From contig JAGAWH010000029.1 of assembly GCA_017941505.1 (NCBI GenBank), positions 1-17,718 of the forward strand: a stretch of DNA of 17,718 nt, read 5' to 3'. Numbering within the stretch: position 1 is the first letter of the stretch; every line of letters starts with the position of its first letter. The notes under the pieces are model-generated. The model did no database searches and was not told the DNA's origin. It was given only the letters and a program-made list of their open reading frames with translations. A program made the translations under genes and the position numbers. Shown here piece after piece: positions 1 through 6,794 of this stretch. The stretch comes from Faecalicoccus sp. (GTDB lineage: Bacteria; Bacillota_I; Bacilli_A; Erysipelotrichales; Erysipelotrichaceae).

Positions 1-105
1 CATTCAAAACGAAACTATTATCTAAAAATTAGAAAGTGTAATCAAGAGGAAGGCCCATCTGGTTCTTCTAACTGACTACACACATAGAATACGAGGAGGA
101 AGCAG

Positions 106-369
106 ATGATTAAAATTTACGGATTACCAACCTGTCCTTATTGCGATTATATTTATGAACAGATTAAAGGACGTGAAGATGAATTTGAATATATCAATAT
201 CGGTGAACATATCAAAAATATGAGTGCTTTCACAAGATTACGTGACAACAGTCCTGTCTTTGATCATTCAAAAGAAATCGGCGATGTCGGCATACCGGCC
301 TTTGTATTAGAAGATGGAACAATTACCTTGAAACCGGAAGATGTCGGTCTTGTGGAATACGGATCCTAA
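106..369 (+). CDS. Glutaredoxin-like small redox protein
   Basis: An 87-residue protein that begins with a thioredoxin-fold beta strand (IKIYGLP) followed directly by the redox motif CPYC at residues 10-13, the classic dithiol glutaredoxin active site. A cis-proline context typical of the fold is visible as VGIPAFV (about residues 61-67). Glutaredoxins reduce disulfides or glutathione mixed disulfides in the cytosol; here the natural reductant is unknown. The length is normal for a minimal glutaredoxin. A strong Shine-Dalgarno GAGGAGGA (93-100) sits 5 nt before the ATG. It is a single-gene unit closed by a terminator at 377-419. It may support thiol homeostasis next to the reductase genes that follow, but that is inference. 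Confidence 0.85.
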   Translation: MIKIYGLPTCPYCDYIYEQIKGREDEFEYINIGEHIKNMSAFTRLRDNSPVFDHSKEIGDVGIPAFVLEDGTITLKPEDVGLVEYGS

Positions 370-376
370 TAAAAGA

Positions 377-419
377 GGCTGTTACGAAATGAAATAATTT
401 CGTAACAGCTCCTTTTTTT
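377..419 (+). terminator. Rho-independent terminator after glutaredoxin gene
   Basis: A perfect 13-bp stem, GCTGTTACGAAAT (378-390) with its complement (397-409), a 6-nt loop, and a T7 tract at 413-419. It begins a few bases after the glutaredoxin stop codon and separates that gene from the reductase cluster. Confidence 0.93.
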
Positions 420-522
420 ATAAGTAAAACGAATGATTTAGCCTCGAAATTCGAATTGTTTCATAAGAATTTATTATTTTAGACTAATAATAGGAGATCA
501 GGTATGGAAAAGAGGATTCAAT

Positions 523-1644
523 ATGGAACAATTTGAGTTTATAAAGAAGAATTTCGGTTTTGGATGTATGCGTCTTCCAATGAAAAACGGAGGGGTAGAC
601 TTAGAAGAAACGAAAAGAATGGTCGACTATTTTATTGATCATGATTTCAATTATTTTGATACAGCGCATGGATATCTTCAAGGAAAAAGTGAGTTGGCTT
701 TAAAAGAGTGTCTTGCGAACAGACATCCAAGAGAGAGTTATATTCTGACCAATAAATTGACAACCAGCTTCTTCAATAAGGAAGAAGATATTCGTCCTCT
801 GTTTGAGAAGCAGTTAGAAGCGTGCGGTGTAGAGTATTTTGACTTCTATTTGATGCATGCGCAGAACTCTCAGCACTTTGAAAAATATAAAAGATGCCAT
901 GCCTATGAAACGGCCTTTGAACTCAAAAAAGAAGGAAAGGTCAAACATGTAGGTATTTCTTTCCACGATAAGGCAGAAGTATTGGATCAAATTTTAACAG
1001 AATATCCGGAAATCGAAATTGTTCAGATCCAATTCAATTATCTGGATTATGAAAGTGCATCCGTAGAATCCCGCAAGGTATATGAAGTGTGTGTTAAACA
1101 CGACAAGCCGGTATTGGTAATGGAACCGGTCAAAGGTGGAAACCTTGTACGACTTCCTGAAGAAGCCCAGAAGATTCTGGATGACTTACATCAGAATTAC
1201 TCCAATGCAGCCTATGCGATCCGCTTTGCGGCATCCTTTAAAAACATCCGTGTTGTATTATCCGGTATGAGTAATCTGGAACAGATGAAAGACAATGTAT
1301 CCTTTATGGAGGATTTTAAACCGTTAAATGAAGAAGAGATGGCAGCTGTTAAAAAGGTATGTGATGTATTCAATTCTAAAAATATGATTCCATGTACTGC
1401 CTGCCGCTATTGTATTGAAGAGAGCTCCTGTCCAAGAAAGATCTTAATTCCGGACATGTTTTCAAACTATAACACCAAAAAGACATTCGGCGATTGGAAT
1501 GCGGACTATTACTACAACAACGTTCTTACTTTGACTAACGGAAAGGCATCGGACTGCATTAAATGCGGAAAGTGTGAAAGAGTATGTCCTCAGCATCTTC
1601 CAATTCGAAATTTATTAGTACAGGTTGCAGCAGAATTTGAATAA
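523..1644 (+). CDS. Aldo/keto reductase with C-terminal two-[4Fe-4S] ferredoxin domain
   Basis: A 373-residue cytosolic oxidoreductase of the COG1453 type. Residues 1-280 form the AKR TIM barrel with the catalytic tetrad visible as D46 and Y51 (FDTAHGY), K78 (TNKL) and H112 (YLMHA). Residues about 290-360 carry two cysteine clusters: C291, C294, C297, C303 and C345, C348, C351, C355 (CIKCGKCERVCP), which should bind two [4Fe-4S] clusters. The first cluster has five residues between the third and fourth Cys (CIEESSCP) where the two paralogues in this window have three. Substrate and electron partner are unknown for the family. The start is chosen at 523 because AGAGGA (511-516) is well placed; the ATG at 504 is out of frame. 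The next gene starts 10 nt after the stop, so the two are very likely co-transcribed. Confidence 0.9.
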   Translation: MEQFEFIKKNFGFGCMRLPMKNGGVDLEETKRMVDYFIDHDFNYFDTAHGYLQGKSELALKECLANRHPRESYILTNKLTTSFFNKEEDIRPLFEKQLEACGVEYFDFYLMHAQNSQHFEKYKRCHAYETAFELKKEGKVKHVGISFHDKAEVLDQILTEYPEIEIVQIQFNYLDYESASVESRKVYEVCVKHDKPVLVMEPVKGGNLVRLPEEAQKILDDLHQNYSNAAYAIRFAASFKNIRVVLSGMSNLEQMKDNVSFMEDFKPLNEEEMAAVKKVCDVFNSKNMIPCTACRYCIEESSCPRKILIPDMFSNYNTKKTFGDWNADYYYNNVLTLTNGKASDCIKCGKCERVCPQHLPIRNLLVQVAAEFE

Positions 1645-1654
1645 GGAGGATTTT

Positions 1655-2647
1655 ATGGAAAAAAGAAGATTAGGAAATACAAACATGTTCGTAAACCCGG
1701 TAGGACTTGGGTGTATGGGATTCTCTCATGCGTCCGGTGATCCATTACCGGAAGAAGTATCTGTTAAGACATTACGAGAAGCCTATGAGCTTGGTTACGA
1801 TTTCTTTGATACAGCCGAAGCGTATACAGGAGTATATCCGGATGGAAGCATCTCCTATAATGAAGAATTAGTCGGCAAGGCATTAAAAGATGTTCGTGAT
1901 AAAGTCATTATCGCAACCAAGATGGGCGTATCCCATAATGCGGACCGTTCTTTAAAATTAGACAGTAAGCCGGAAACAATCCGCAGATCACTTGAAAAGT
2001 CATTGGAAAGACTCGGAACTGATTATGTGGATTTATATTACCAGCACCGCATTGATCCAAATGTAGAGCCGGAAGTAGTTGCCGAAACGATGGGCGAATT
2101 AATCAAAGAAGGAAAGATTCGTGCCTGGGGTATTTCGGAAACTACAGAAGAATATTTACGAAGAGCAAATGCCGTAACACCGGTGACTGCCATTGAAAAC
2201 CGCTATTCCATGATGGCAAGATGGCATGAATCCATTTTTCCGGTATGTGAAGAATTAAATGTTGCGTATGTGGCATTCTCTCCGATGGCCAACGGTTTCT
2301 TAACCGGTGCTTATAACCCAAACACAAAATTTGAAGGTGCACAGGATTATCGTGCAAATATGCCGCAATATACCGAAGAGGGTTATGCCAAGGCAAAAGA
2401 TTTATTGGAACTGCTTCAAAAAATGGCAGATGAAAAGAATTGCACTATGGCACAGTTATCTCTGGCATGGATGATCTGTAAAAAGCCATATATCATTCCG
2501 ATTCCAGGTTCCCGAAAGATTGAACGTTTAAAGGCAAACTTTGAAGCCGGCAACACCATCGTAACACCGGAAGAAATTGCCTTAATTGACTCCAAGTTAG
2601 ATACCATGAGCTTTGAAGTATTCGGAGAACATGCAGCTAAGCGTTAA
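1655..2647 (+). CDS. Aldo/keto reductase (COG0667 type, no Fe-S domain)
   Basis: A 330-residue NADPH-dependent carbonyl reductase of the classical AKR superfamily. Tetrad residues are visible: D52 and Y57 (FDTAEAY), K89 (ATKMG) and H131 (YYQHR). The C-terminal cofactor-binding segment IPIPGSRKIERLKANFEA is present, and there is no cysteine-cluster extension. Length is typical. The frame is open upstream to an ATG at 1625, but the true start is taken at 1655: AAGGAGG (1643-1649) lies 5 nt before it, and the protein then begins with the family-typical MEKRRLGNTNM. The ribosome site overlaps the end of the preceding Fe-S reductase gene, so translation is probably coupled. Likely role is reduction of aldehydes or ketones; the exact substrate cannot be read. 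Confidence 0.9.
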   Translation: MEKRRLGNTNMFVNPVGLGCMGFSHASGDPLPEEVSVKTLREAYELGYDFFDTAEAYTGVYPDGSISYNEELVGKALKDVRDKVIIATKMGVSHNADRSLKLDSKPETIRRSLEKSLERLGTDYVDLYYQHRIDPNVEPEVVAETMGELIKEGKIRAWGISETTEEYLRRANAVTPVTAIENRYSMMARWHESIFPVCEELNVAYVAFSPMANGFLTGAYNPNTKFEGAQDYRANMPQYTEEGYAKAKDLLELLQKMADEKNCTMAQLSLAWMICKKPYIIPIPGSRKIERLKANFEAGNTIVTPEEIALIDSKLDTMSFEVFGEHAAKR

Positions 2648-2663
2648 CCGGTATATGGATAAG

Positions 2664-2693
2664 TCAGCATCCTTAACAAAAATGTATTATAAT
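2664..2693 (+). promoter_or_regulatory. Candidate promoter for the CMD-family gene
   Basis: A consensus -10 TATAAT at 2688-2693 in the 72-bp gap before the gene at 2720. A weak -35 (TCAGCA, 2664-2669) lies 18 nt upstream. It would allow expression independent of the two upstream reductases, which have no terminator after them. Confidence 0.35.
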
Positions 2694-2719
2694 GTGGATA
2701 ACAGAAAAGGAGCACAACT

Positions 2720-3451
2720 ATGTACAACAAGAACGCAAAAGACTTCCATGAAAAGATGTTTCCGGGATATCCGGTCAATGAAAATGATCCGGATTATGAT
2801 TATACCGTCCGTTATGAAAACTGGGCTTATGATGCCGTAATTAATGGCAATGATCTTCCGGACCGTGAACGTGTATTGGCCACACTGGCAACCTGCATGG
2901 GTTGCGGCGGTGTTGATGAATTTGGTTATTTGATTCCTTCCGCAGTTAAATCTTTTGGTGTAAAACCGGAAGAAATCAAAGAATTAGTTTATCAGGGAAC
3001 AGCTTATCTCGGTATGGCAAGAGTATTCCCATTCTTACAGAGATGTAATGAAGTATTTAAAGCTTCAGGTATTGAAGAATCAAAAGAATCCCGCTTAACC
3101 AATACGGAAGAAACCCGCCAGCCAACAGGAACGGCTGCCCAAACTGCGATTTTTGGAGATCGCATGAAAGAGTTCTGGAAGGGCGGAACGGTAAACTATT
3201 GGTTAGCTTCCAATTGTTTCGGAGATTACTATACCCGTAAAGGATTGGACTTAAAGGATCGTGAAATGATCACATTCTGCTTCCTGTTAGCACAGGGTGG
3301 ATGTGAATCACAATTGAAGAGTCATATCAACGGCAACTTCAATGTAGGCAACGATGCCGCATTCTTAAGAAAAGTTGTTGAACAGATGATTCCGTATATC
3401 GGTTATCCAAGAAGCTTGAATGCCTTTGCGGCAATCAAAGAAGTTGAATAA
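2720..3451 (+). CDS. Carboxymuconolactone decarboxylase (CMD/AhpD-like) family protein
   Basis: A 243-residue protein with two tandem CMD-type helical domains. The first (about residues 46-110) has a CxxC pair, C59 and C62, in ATCMGCGG. The second (about 178-240) has the family pattern C195 (GGCESQLKSH) with H202, followed by the glycine-rich GNFNVGND. Members range from true gamma-carboxymuconolactone decarboxylases to AhpD-like thiol peroxidases or reductases; two-domain versions commonly occur beside AKR and MerR genes in Firmicutes, but their reaction is usually unassigned. The cysteine pair makes a redox function possible. AAGGAG (2707-2712) lies 7 nt before the start. A two-way terminator follows at once. 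Confidence 0.83.
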   Translation: MYNKNAKDFHEKMFPGYPVNENDPDYDYTVRYENWAYDAVINGNDLPDRERVLATLATCMGCGGVDEFGYLIPSAVKSFGVKPEEIKELVYQGTAYLGMARVFPFLQRCNEVFKASGIEESKESRLTNTEETRQPTGTAAQTAIFGDRMKEFWKGGTVNYWLASNCFGDYYTRKGLDLKDREMITFCFLLAQGGCESQLKSHINGNFNVGNDAAFLRKVVEQMIPYIGYPRSLNAFAAIKEVE

Positions 3452-3457
3452 AAAATC

Positions 3458-3492
3458 AAGGAGCTGTATCGCTGGATACAACTCCTTTTTTT
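3458..3492. terminator. Bidirectional terminator between convergent genes
   Basis: The stem AAGGAGcTGTATC (3458-3470) pairs with GATACAaCTCCTT (3475-3487), with one C/A mismatch and the tetraloop GCTG. A T7 tract follows on the + strand (3486-3492), and an A-run at 3450-3455 gives a T-tract on the - strand. It serves both the gene ending at 3451 (+) and the reductase gene ending at 3496 (-). Confidence 0.92.
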
Positions 3493-3495
3493 GTG

Positions 3496-4611
3496 CTATT
3501 CAAGTGACTGGCACTGTTCCAATAAAGTAATAATCGGTAAATGTTGAGGGCAGGCTGCTTCACATTGTCCGCACTGGATACAGTCGGAAGCTTTTCCACG
3601 TCCCTGGGTAACGATTGTATATTCTCTCTTTGTTCTGAATTCCGGGCTTCCTTTTTTGCGGTTTTGCACATTGAAGATTTCCGGAATAGGAATCTGCATC
3701 GGGCAGCCCTTTGTACAATAATGACAAGCTGTACATGGAATGGACTTATCCTCGTTTAAATCCTGCTGGGCTTTGGCAATCACTTCTTCTTCATGTGCAT
3801 CTAAAGGCTTGAAGTCTTTCATGAAGCTTAAGTTATCTTTCATCTGTTCAATGGAGCTCATTCCGCTGAGTACTGCTAAGATATTATCCTTGCTGGCAAC
3901 AAAGCGAAGTGCCCATGATGGGTAAGATAAACCATTGTTTTCGGCATCAAAAATAGCTTTAACCGTATCGATTGGATCGGCTAAGATACCGCCTTTAATC
4001 GGTTCCATAACCGTAACCGGTTTGCCGTATTTCTTACAGATTTCATAGTTTTCTCTGGACGCAACACCCGGGTTTTCCCAGTCTGCGTAGTTGATCTGCA
4101 ACTGTACGAATTCAGCATCCGGATGTCTTTCCAACAATTCAACCAATAATTCAGGATCGGCATGGAAAGAGAAACCGTAATGTTTGATCAAACCTTTTTC
4201 TTTGAGTTCTTTCACGTAATCCCAAATACCGTATTCTTCGTATTTCTGATAATTTCCGCGTTGAATCGCATGTACTAAATAGTAATCAAAATAACCGGCA
4301 CCGCTGCGCTCTAAGCTGGTTAATGTTTCCTGCTTAGCTTCTTCGGCAGTAATTGTGCTTCCCGGCTGGATGATCAATTTAGAGGCAAGGGTATAGCTGT
4401 CACGTGGATATCTTTCTACCAATGCTTTTCGGATAGCTTCTTCACTTCCTGCATACGCAAACGCTGTATCAAAATAGGTTCCACCTGCTTCGATAAAGGC
4501 ATCGACCATATCGGATACCTGTGGTACATCAATCGATCCATCTTCTAATCTTGGTAAACGCATTAAACCAAAACCAAGTTTTAATTTTTCTTTTCCTGTA
4601 TAAACACTCAT
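3496..4611 (-). CDS. Aldo/keto reductase with C-terminal two-[4Fe-4S] domain (second paralogue)
   Basis: A 371-residue COG1453-type oxidoreductase. The AKR barrel shows D48 and Y53 (FDTAFAY), K78 (ASKL) and H114 (YLVHA). The C-terminal ferredoxin-like part has C293, C296, C299, C303 (CTACHYCTKGCP) and C344, C347, C350, C354 (CIQCGQCEAACP), both with canonical spacing. It shares the conserved linker phrase LSGMS.EQMKDN with the other two Fe-S reductases here, so the three are paralogues. An AAGGAAGG ribosome site precedes the ATG at 4611. It is transcribed away from a third paralogue (4797) out of a shared 185-bp control region. Substrate unknown. Confidence 0.9.
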   Translation of the reverse strand: MSVYTGKEKLKLGFGLMRLPRLEDGSIDVPQVSDMVDAFIEAGGTYFDTAFAYAGSEEAIRKALVERYPRDSYTLASKLIIQPGSTITAEEAKQETLTSLERSGAGYFDYYLVHAIQRGNYQKYEEYGIWDYVKELKEKGLIKHYGFSFHADPELLVELLERHPDAEFVQLQINYADWENPGVASRENYEICKKYGKPVTVMEPIKGGILADPIDTVKAIFDAENNGLSYPSWALRFVASKDNILAVLSGMSSIEQMKDNLSFMKDFKPLDAHEEEVIAKAQQDLNEDKSIPCTACHYCTKGCPMQIPIPEIFNVQNRKKGSPEFRTKREYTIVTQGRGKASDCIQCGQCEAACPQHLPIITLLEQCQSLE

Positions 4612-4688
4612 GTTTTCCTTCCTTTCCTAATCAATTTATCCTTATTTATATTTTATGTCATTTATTAAAAATTCGAAATATGAATACA

Positions 4689-4694
4689 ATTATA
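4689..4694 (-). promoter_or_regulatory. -10 element of leftward promoter for the reductase gene at 4611
   Basis: TATAAT on the minus strand (ATTATA on +), giving a leader of about 70 nt. There is no good -35 at 16-18 nt; the place where it should be (about 4712-4719) is covered by the inverted repeat at 4709-4724. That would suit a regulated promoter. Confidence 0.4.
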
Positions 4695-4708
4695 TCAATT
4701 CCATAAGT

Positions 4709-4724
4709 GTTAGATGCCTCTAAC
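4709..4724. promoter_or_regulatory. Inverted repeat, candidate operator between divergent reductase genes
   Basis: GTTAGA (4709-4714), spacer TGCC, TCTAAC (4719-4724): a perfect 6-bp dyad. It overlaps the expected -35 region of the leftward promoter and lies 33 nt upstream of the rightward -10. Its right half, CTCTAAC, is identical to the right half of the dyad at 8755-8770 next to merR, but the spacing of the halves differs. Binding by that MerR protein is therefore only a possibility. Confidence 0.5.
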
Positions 4725-4756
4725 TATAGATAAAAGAATTATCGAAAAGAATATAT

Positions 4757-4762
4757 TATAAT
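4757..4762 (+). promoter_or_regulatory. -10 element of rightward promoter for the reductase gene at 4797
   Basis: A consensus TATAAT 35 nt before the start codon. No recognisable -35 occurs 16-19 nt upstream (the area reads AAAAGAAT), which suggests a weak or activator-dependent promoter. Confidence 0.4.
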
Positions 4763-4796
4763 TTATTTAGAATATGCGTAAGGAAAGGAGAAAATC

Positions 4797-5903
4797 ATGC
4801 AGTTTAAATCATTTCAAAACATTCAATTATCCCGTTTAGGTATGGGAAATATGCGTCTTCCTGTCAAGGATGACAAGATTGATTATGATGCTGCTAAGGC
4901 AGTGATCGATGAGGCTTATAAAAGCGGCATCAATTACTTTGATACTGCCTATATTTATCATGGAGGAGAGTCCGAAGTATTTACCGGAAAGGCTTTAAAG
5001 GAATATCCAAGAGAGTCCTATTATGTAGCGGATAAATTCAACTTTCAGGCACAACCGGACTATGCCAAACAGTTCTCAGACCAATTAGACCGTCTGCAGA
5101 TGGATTATATCGATTTCTATCTGCTGCACGGGATTCAGGATAACTTTGTGGATGATATCTTAAAGTGCGGTGCTATCGAGTATTTCAATCAACTCAAAAA
5201 AGAAGGCAAAATTAAATATTTTGGATTCTCATTTCACGGAAATGAAGAAAACCTGATGAAAGTATTGGCTGCCAATACCTGGGATTTTGTTCAAATCCAG
5301 TTAAACTACTATGACTGGGAATACGGAAACCATAAAAGATTGTACGAAATATTGGCTGAAAGAAATATTCCTGTCATGGTCATGGAACCGGTGCATGGCG
5401 GACTTCTGGCAAATATGAATAAAGAGTCTGCTGCTTTATTGAAGGAAGCAGATCCAAATGCTTCTCTGGCATCCTGGGCAATGCGATGGGTGATGTCGCT
5501 TGAGCATGTACAGGTTGTACTTAGCGGAATGAATACCTTAGAGCAGATGAAAGACAATGTCACAACATTCTCAGATGCAAAGATGGTCACAGAAGAGGAG
5601 AAAAAGCTCTTAAAACAGGCAGCGGCATTACTGAGAAAAGATGTATCATATCCTTGTACTGCCTGCCGTTATTGCGTACCAAACTGTCCGATGGGATTAA
5701 ATATACCGGAGCTCTTACGTGCATATAATGATATGAAGACCGGTGGAGCATGGCGTCTTGTCAATTTATTCGGTCTGCCGGAAGATAAACAGCCTTCTGC
5801 CTGCATTGGATGTGGAAACTGTACAGCACACTGTCCGCAATCCCTTGCGATTCCGGATGCCATGACGGAAATGGCCGAAATGATGGCTGATATGAATCAT
5901 TAA
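4797..5903 (+). CDS. Aldo/keto reductase with C-terminal two-[4Fe-4S] domain (third paralogue)
   Basis: A 368-residue COG1453-type oxidoreductase. Barrel tetrad: D49 and Y54 (FDTAYIY), K80 (ADKF) and H111 (YLLHG). The C-terminal cysteine clusters are C287, C290, C293, C297 (CTACRYCVPNCP) and C336, C339, C342, C346 (CIGCGNCTAHCP). AAAGGAG (4784-4790) is 6 nt before the ATG. The gene is divergent from its paralogue at 4611 and appears monocistronic; no clear terminator follows, and the next unit has its own promoter at 5934-5963. Like its relatives it probably moves electrons between NAD(P)H or a substrate carbonyl and the Fe-S clusters, but the partner is unknown. Confidence 0.9.
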   Translation: MQFKSFQNIQLSRLGMGNMRLPVKDDKIDYDAAKAVIDEAYKSGINYFDTAYIYHGGESEVFTGKALKEYPRESYYVADKFNFQAQPDYAKQFSDQLDRLQMDYIDFYLLHGIQDNFVDDILKCGAIEYFNQLKKEGKIKYFGFSFHGNEENLMKVLAANTWDFVQIQLNYYDWEYGNHKRLYEILAERNIPVMVMEPVHGGLLANMNKESAALLKEADPNASLASWAMRWVMSLEHVQVVLSGMNTLEQMKDNVTTFSDAKMVTEEEKKLLKQAAALLRKDVSYPCTACRYCVPNCPMGLNIPELLRAYNDMKTGGAWRLVNLFGLPEDKQPSACIGCGNCTAHCPQSLAIPDAMTEMAEMMADMNH

Positions 5904-5933
5904 GAAAAGAGATGATGTTTCAGTTAATACCGA

Positions 5934-5963
5934 TTCAAATTTATAGGATGTGTTTGTTATAAT
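5934..5963 (+). promoter_or_regulatory. Promoter of the secreted-protein gene
   Basis: -35 TTCAAA (5934-5939), an 18-nt spacer, then an extended -10 TGTTATAAT (5955-5963), 36 nt before the start codon. The -10 is a full consensus match with the TGn extension. Confidence 0.65.
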
Positions 5964-5999
5964 GGATGTAACAGGAACACAAATACAGGAGGAAATAAG

Positions 6000-6728
6000 A
6001 TGAAAAAATCGCTTGTTTTGGCTGTGGCCTTGGGCATGGGATTGATTTCTCCATTAACAATCCGTGCCAAAGAGAATAATGAAACCATATATTTCAAAAT
6101 TAAAAATATGGAAGGCTTCACACAATATGATGGATATACCTATTCTTTATCTTCAGGACAGCCAAAATATGTACTCGAAATTAAGAAAGACACATTTAAA
6201 TTACATTGTTTCTTTCAATCAGGCAGTCCGGATTATTATGAGGAAGTATATACCATCGATTTAGATTATGTTTCTCATAAAGAGGACATGTTGATTGTAA
6301 ATAGAATATACGATCAAAACCATAATGACATTACTGATTGGTTTGTCACCATGGAGTTTACTTTCTTATCCAATAGAGTCATTATGGATGTAGAAAGAAA
6401 TGAATCCACTCTTGCGGGAGGATCGAGCGGAAGTATTCAGACGGGTGCATATCGTATGACAGCCCCAGAGAAAAATAATTCATCGAAGAAGACACCGGAT
6501 GAACTTTGCGCAATGGCGCATGCTTACTACAAAAAACAATATAATTACAGCCCTCCGGAAGTCGACTACACCGTCAATAAAAATGGAACAATCACCATTC
6601 ATCTATATGAAATCGTTGATGATGGAAACGGTATGTCACATACCGCCACATCTGCATGGTATACAGTGGATGAGTATGGTGTAGGTGTTAATGAAATCAC
6701 ACAGGAAAAAGTAAATTTGAATGAATAA
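6000..6728 (+). CDS. Secreted protein of unknown function
   Basis: A 242-residue protein with a Sec signal peptide: lysines at 2-3, a hydrophobic core at about 4-20 (LVLAVALGMGLISPL) and a likely signal peptidase I site after A23 (TIRA-K). No lipobox cysteine is present, so it should be released or wall-associated rather than lipid-anchored. Residues about 25-140 are beta-rich without a motif I recognise. Residues about 165-242 resemble a short C-terminal module I associate with extracellular proteins of gut Firmicutes, with the phrases IHLYEIVDDGNGMSHTATSA and WYTVDEYGVG; no activity is known to me. AGGAGG (5987-5992) lies 7 nt before the ATG. Its terminator has been split by the insertion sequence downstream. 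Confidence 0.8.
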   Translation: MKKSLVLAVALGMGLISPLTIRAKENNETIYFKIKNMEGFTQYDGYTYSLSSGQPKYVLEIKKDTFKLHCFFQSGSPDYYEEVYTIDLDYVSHKEDMLIVNRIYDQNHNDITDWFVTMEFTFLSNRVIMDVERNESTLAGGSSGSIQTGAYRMTAPEKNNSSKKTPDELCAMAHAYYKKQYNYSPPEVDYTVNKNGTITIHLYEIVDDGNGMSHTATSAWYTVDEYGVGVNEITQEKVNLNE

Positions 6729-6743
6729 AAGCCGATTTTAATA
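6727..6743. terminator. Left half of a terminator split by the IS
   Basis: The arm AAAAGCCGA (6727-6735) is the exact complement of TCGGCTTTT at 8251-8259 on the far side of the IS. Bases 6741-6743 (ATA) are the left copy of the target duplication. With the IS and one ATA removed, the two arms form a 9-bp stem with an 11-nt loop, followed by T7 on the + strand and preceded by an A-run. Confidence 0.8.
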
Positions 6744-6767
6744 TGAAGTGAACCCCTAAAGTTGAAC
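6744..6767 (+). repeat. IS left terminal inverted repeat
   Basis: It reads TGAAGTGAACCC followed by CTAAAGTTGAAC and matches the reverse complement of 8221-8244 at 20 of 24 positions; mismatches are at positions 3, 13, 14 and 22. Confidence 0.9.
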
Positions 6768-6786
6768 CACAACTAAGGAGGTTCAC
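6748..6786 (+). promoter_or_regulatory. Hairpin at the IS left end that covers the orfA ribosome site
   Basis: GTGAACC...AGTTG (6748-6764) can pair with CAACT...GGTTCAC (6770-6786) at 13 of 17 positions across a 5-nt loop. The orfA Shine-Dalgarno AAGGAGG (6775-6781) lies in the right arm. Only RNA that starts outside the IS would contain both arms, so read-through transcripts should hide the site. This protection is known for other IS elements such as IS10; here it is inferred from the sequence. Confidence 0.6.
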
Positions 6787-6794
6787 TTTTTATT

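Noticed and set aside
1..105. Possible promoter (TAGAAT at 85-90) or hairpin (AGAGGAA / TTCTTCT) before the glutaredoxin-like gene
   Set aside because: TAGAAT would put the transcription start on the ribosome site, no -35 fits, and the hairpin lacks a T-tract. The stretch shows no recognisable gene end; the promoter may lie left of the window.
456..485. TTGTTT ... TAGACT as a promoter for the first Fe-S reductase gene
   Set aside because: Both elements are weak matches (4 of 6 at best). The palindrome AATTCGAATT (448-457) beside it is AT-rich and short, and a similar TTCGAA at 4672-4677 sits in a different relation to its gene.
2142..2396. Reverse-strand open frames inside the AKR, glycosidase, propeller and kinase genes
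   Set aside because: They have no ribosome sites, low-complexity or improbable composition, and lie opposite well-supported genes; they are shadows.
2613..2840. Forward frame overlapping the end of the AKR gene and the start of the CMD-family gene
   Set aside because: It lacks a ribosome site and known motifs and is out of frame with two clear genes.
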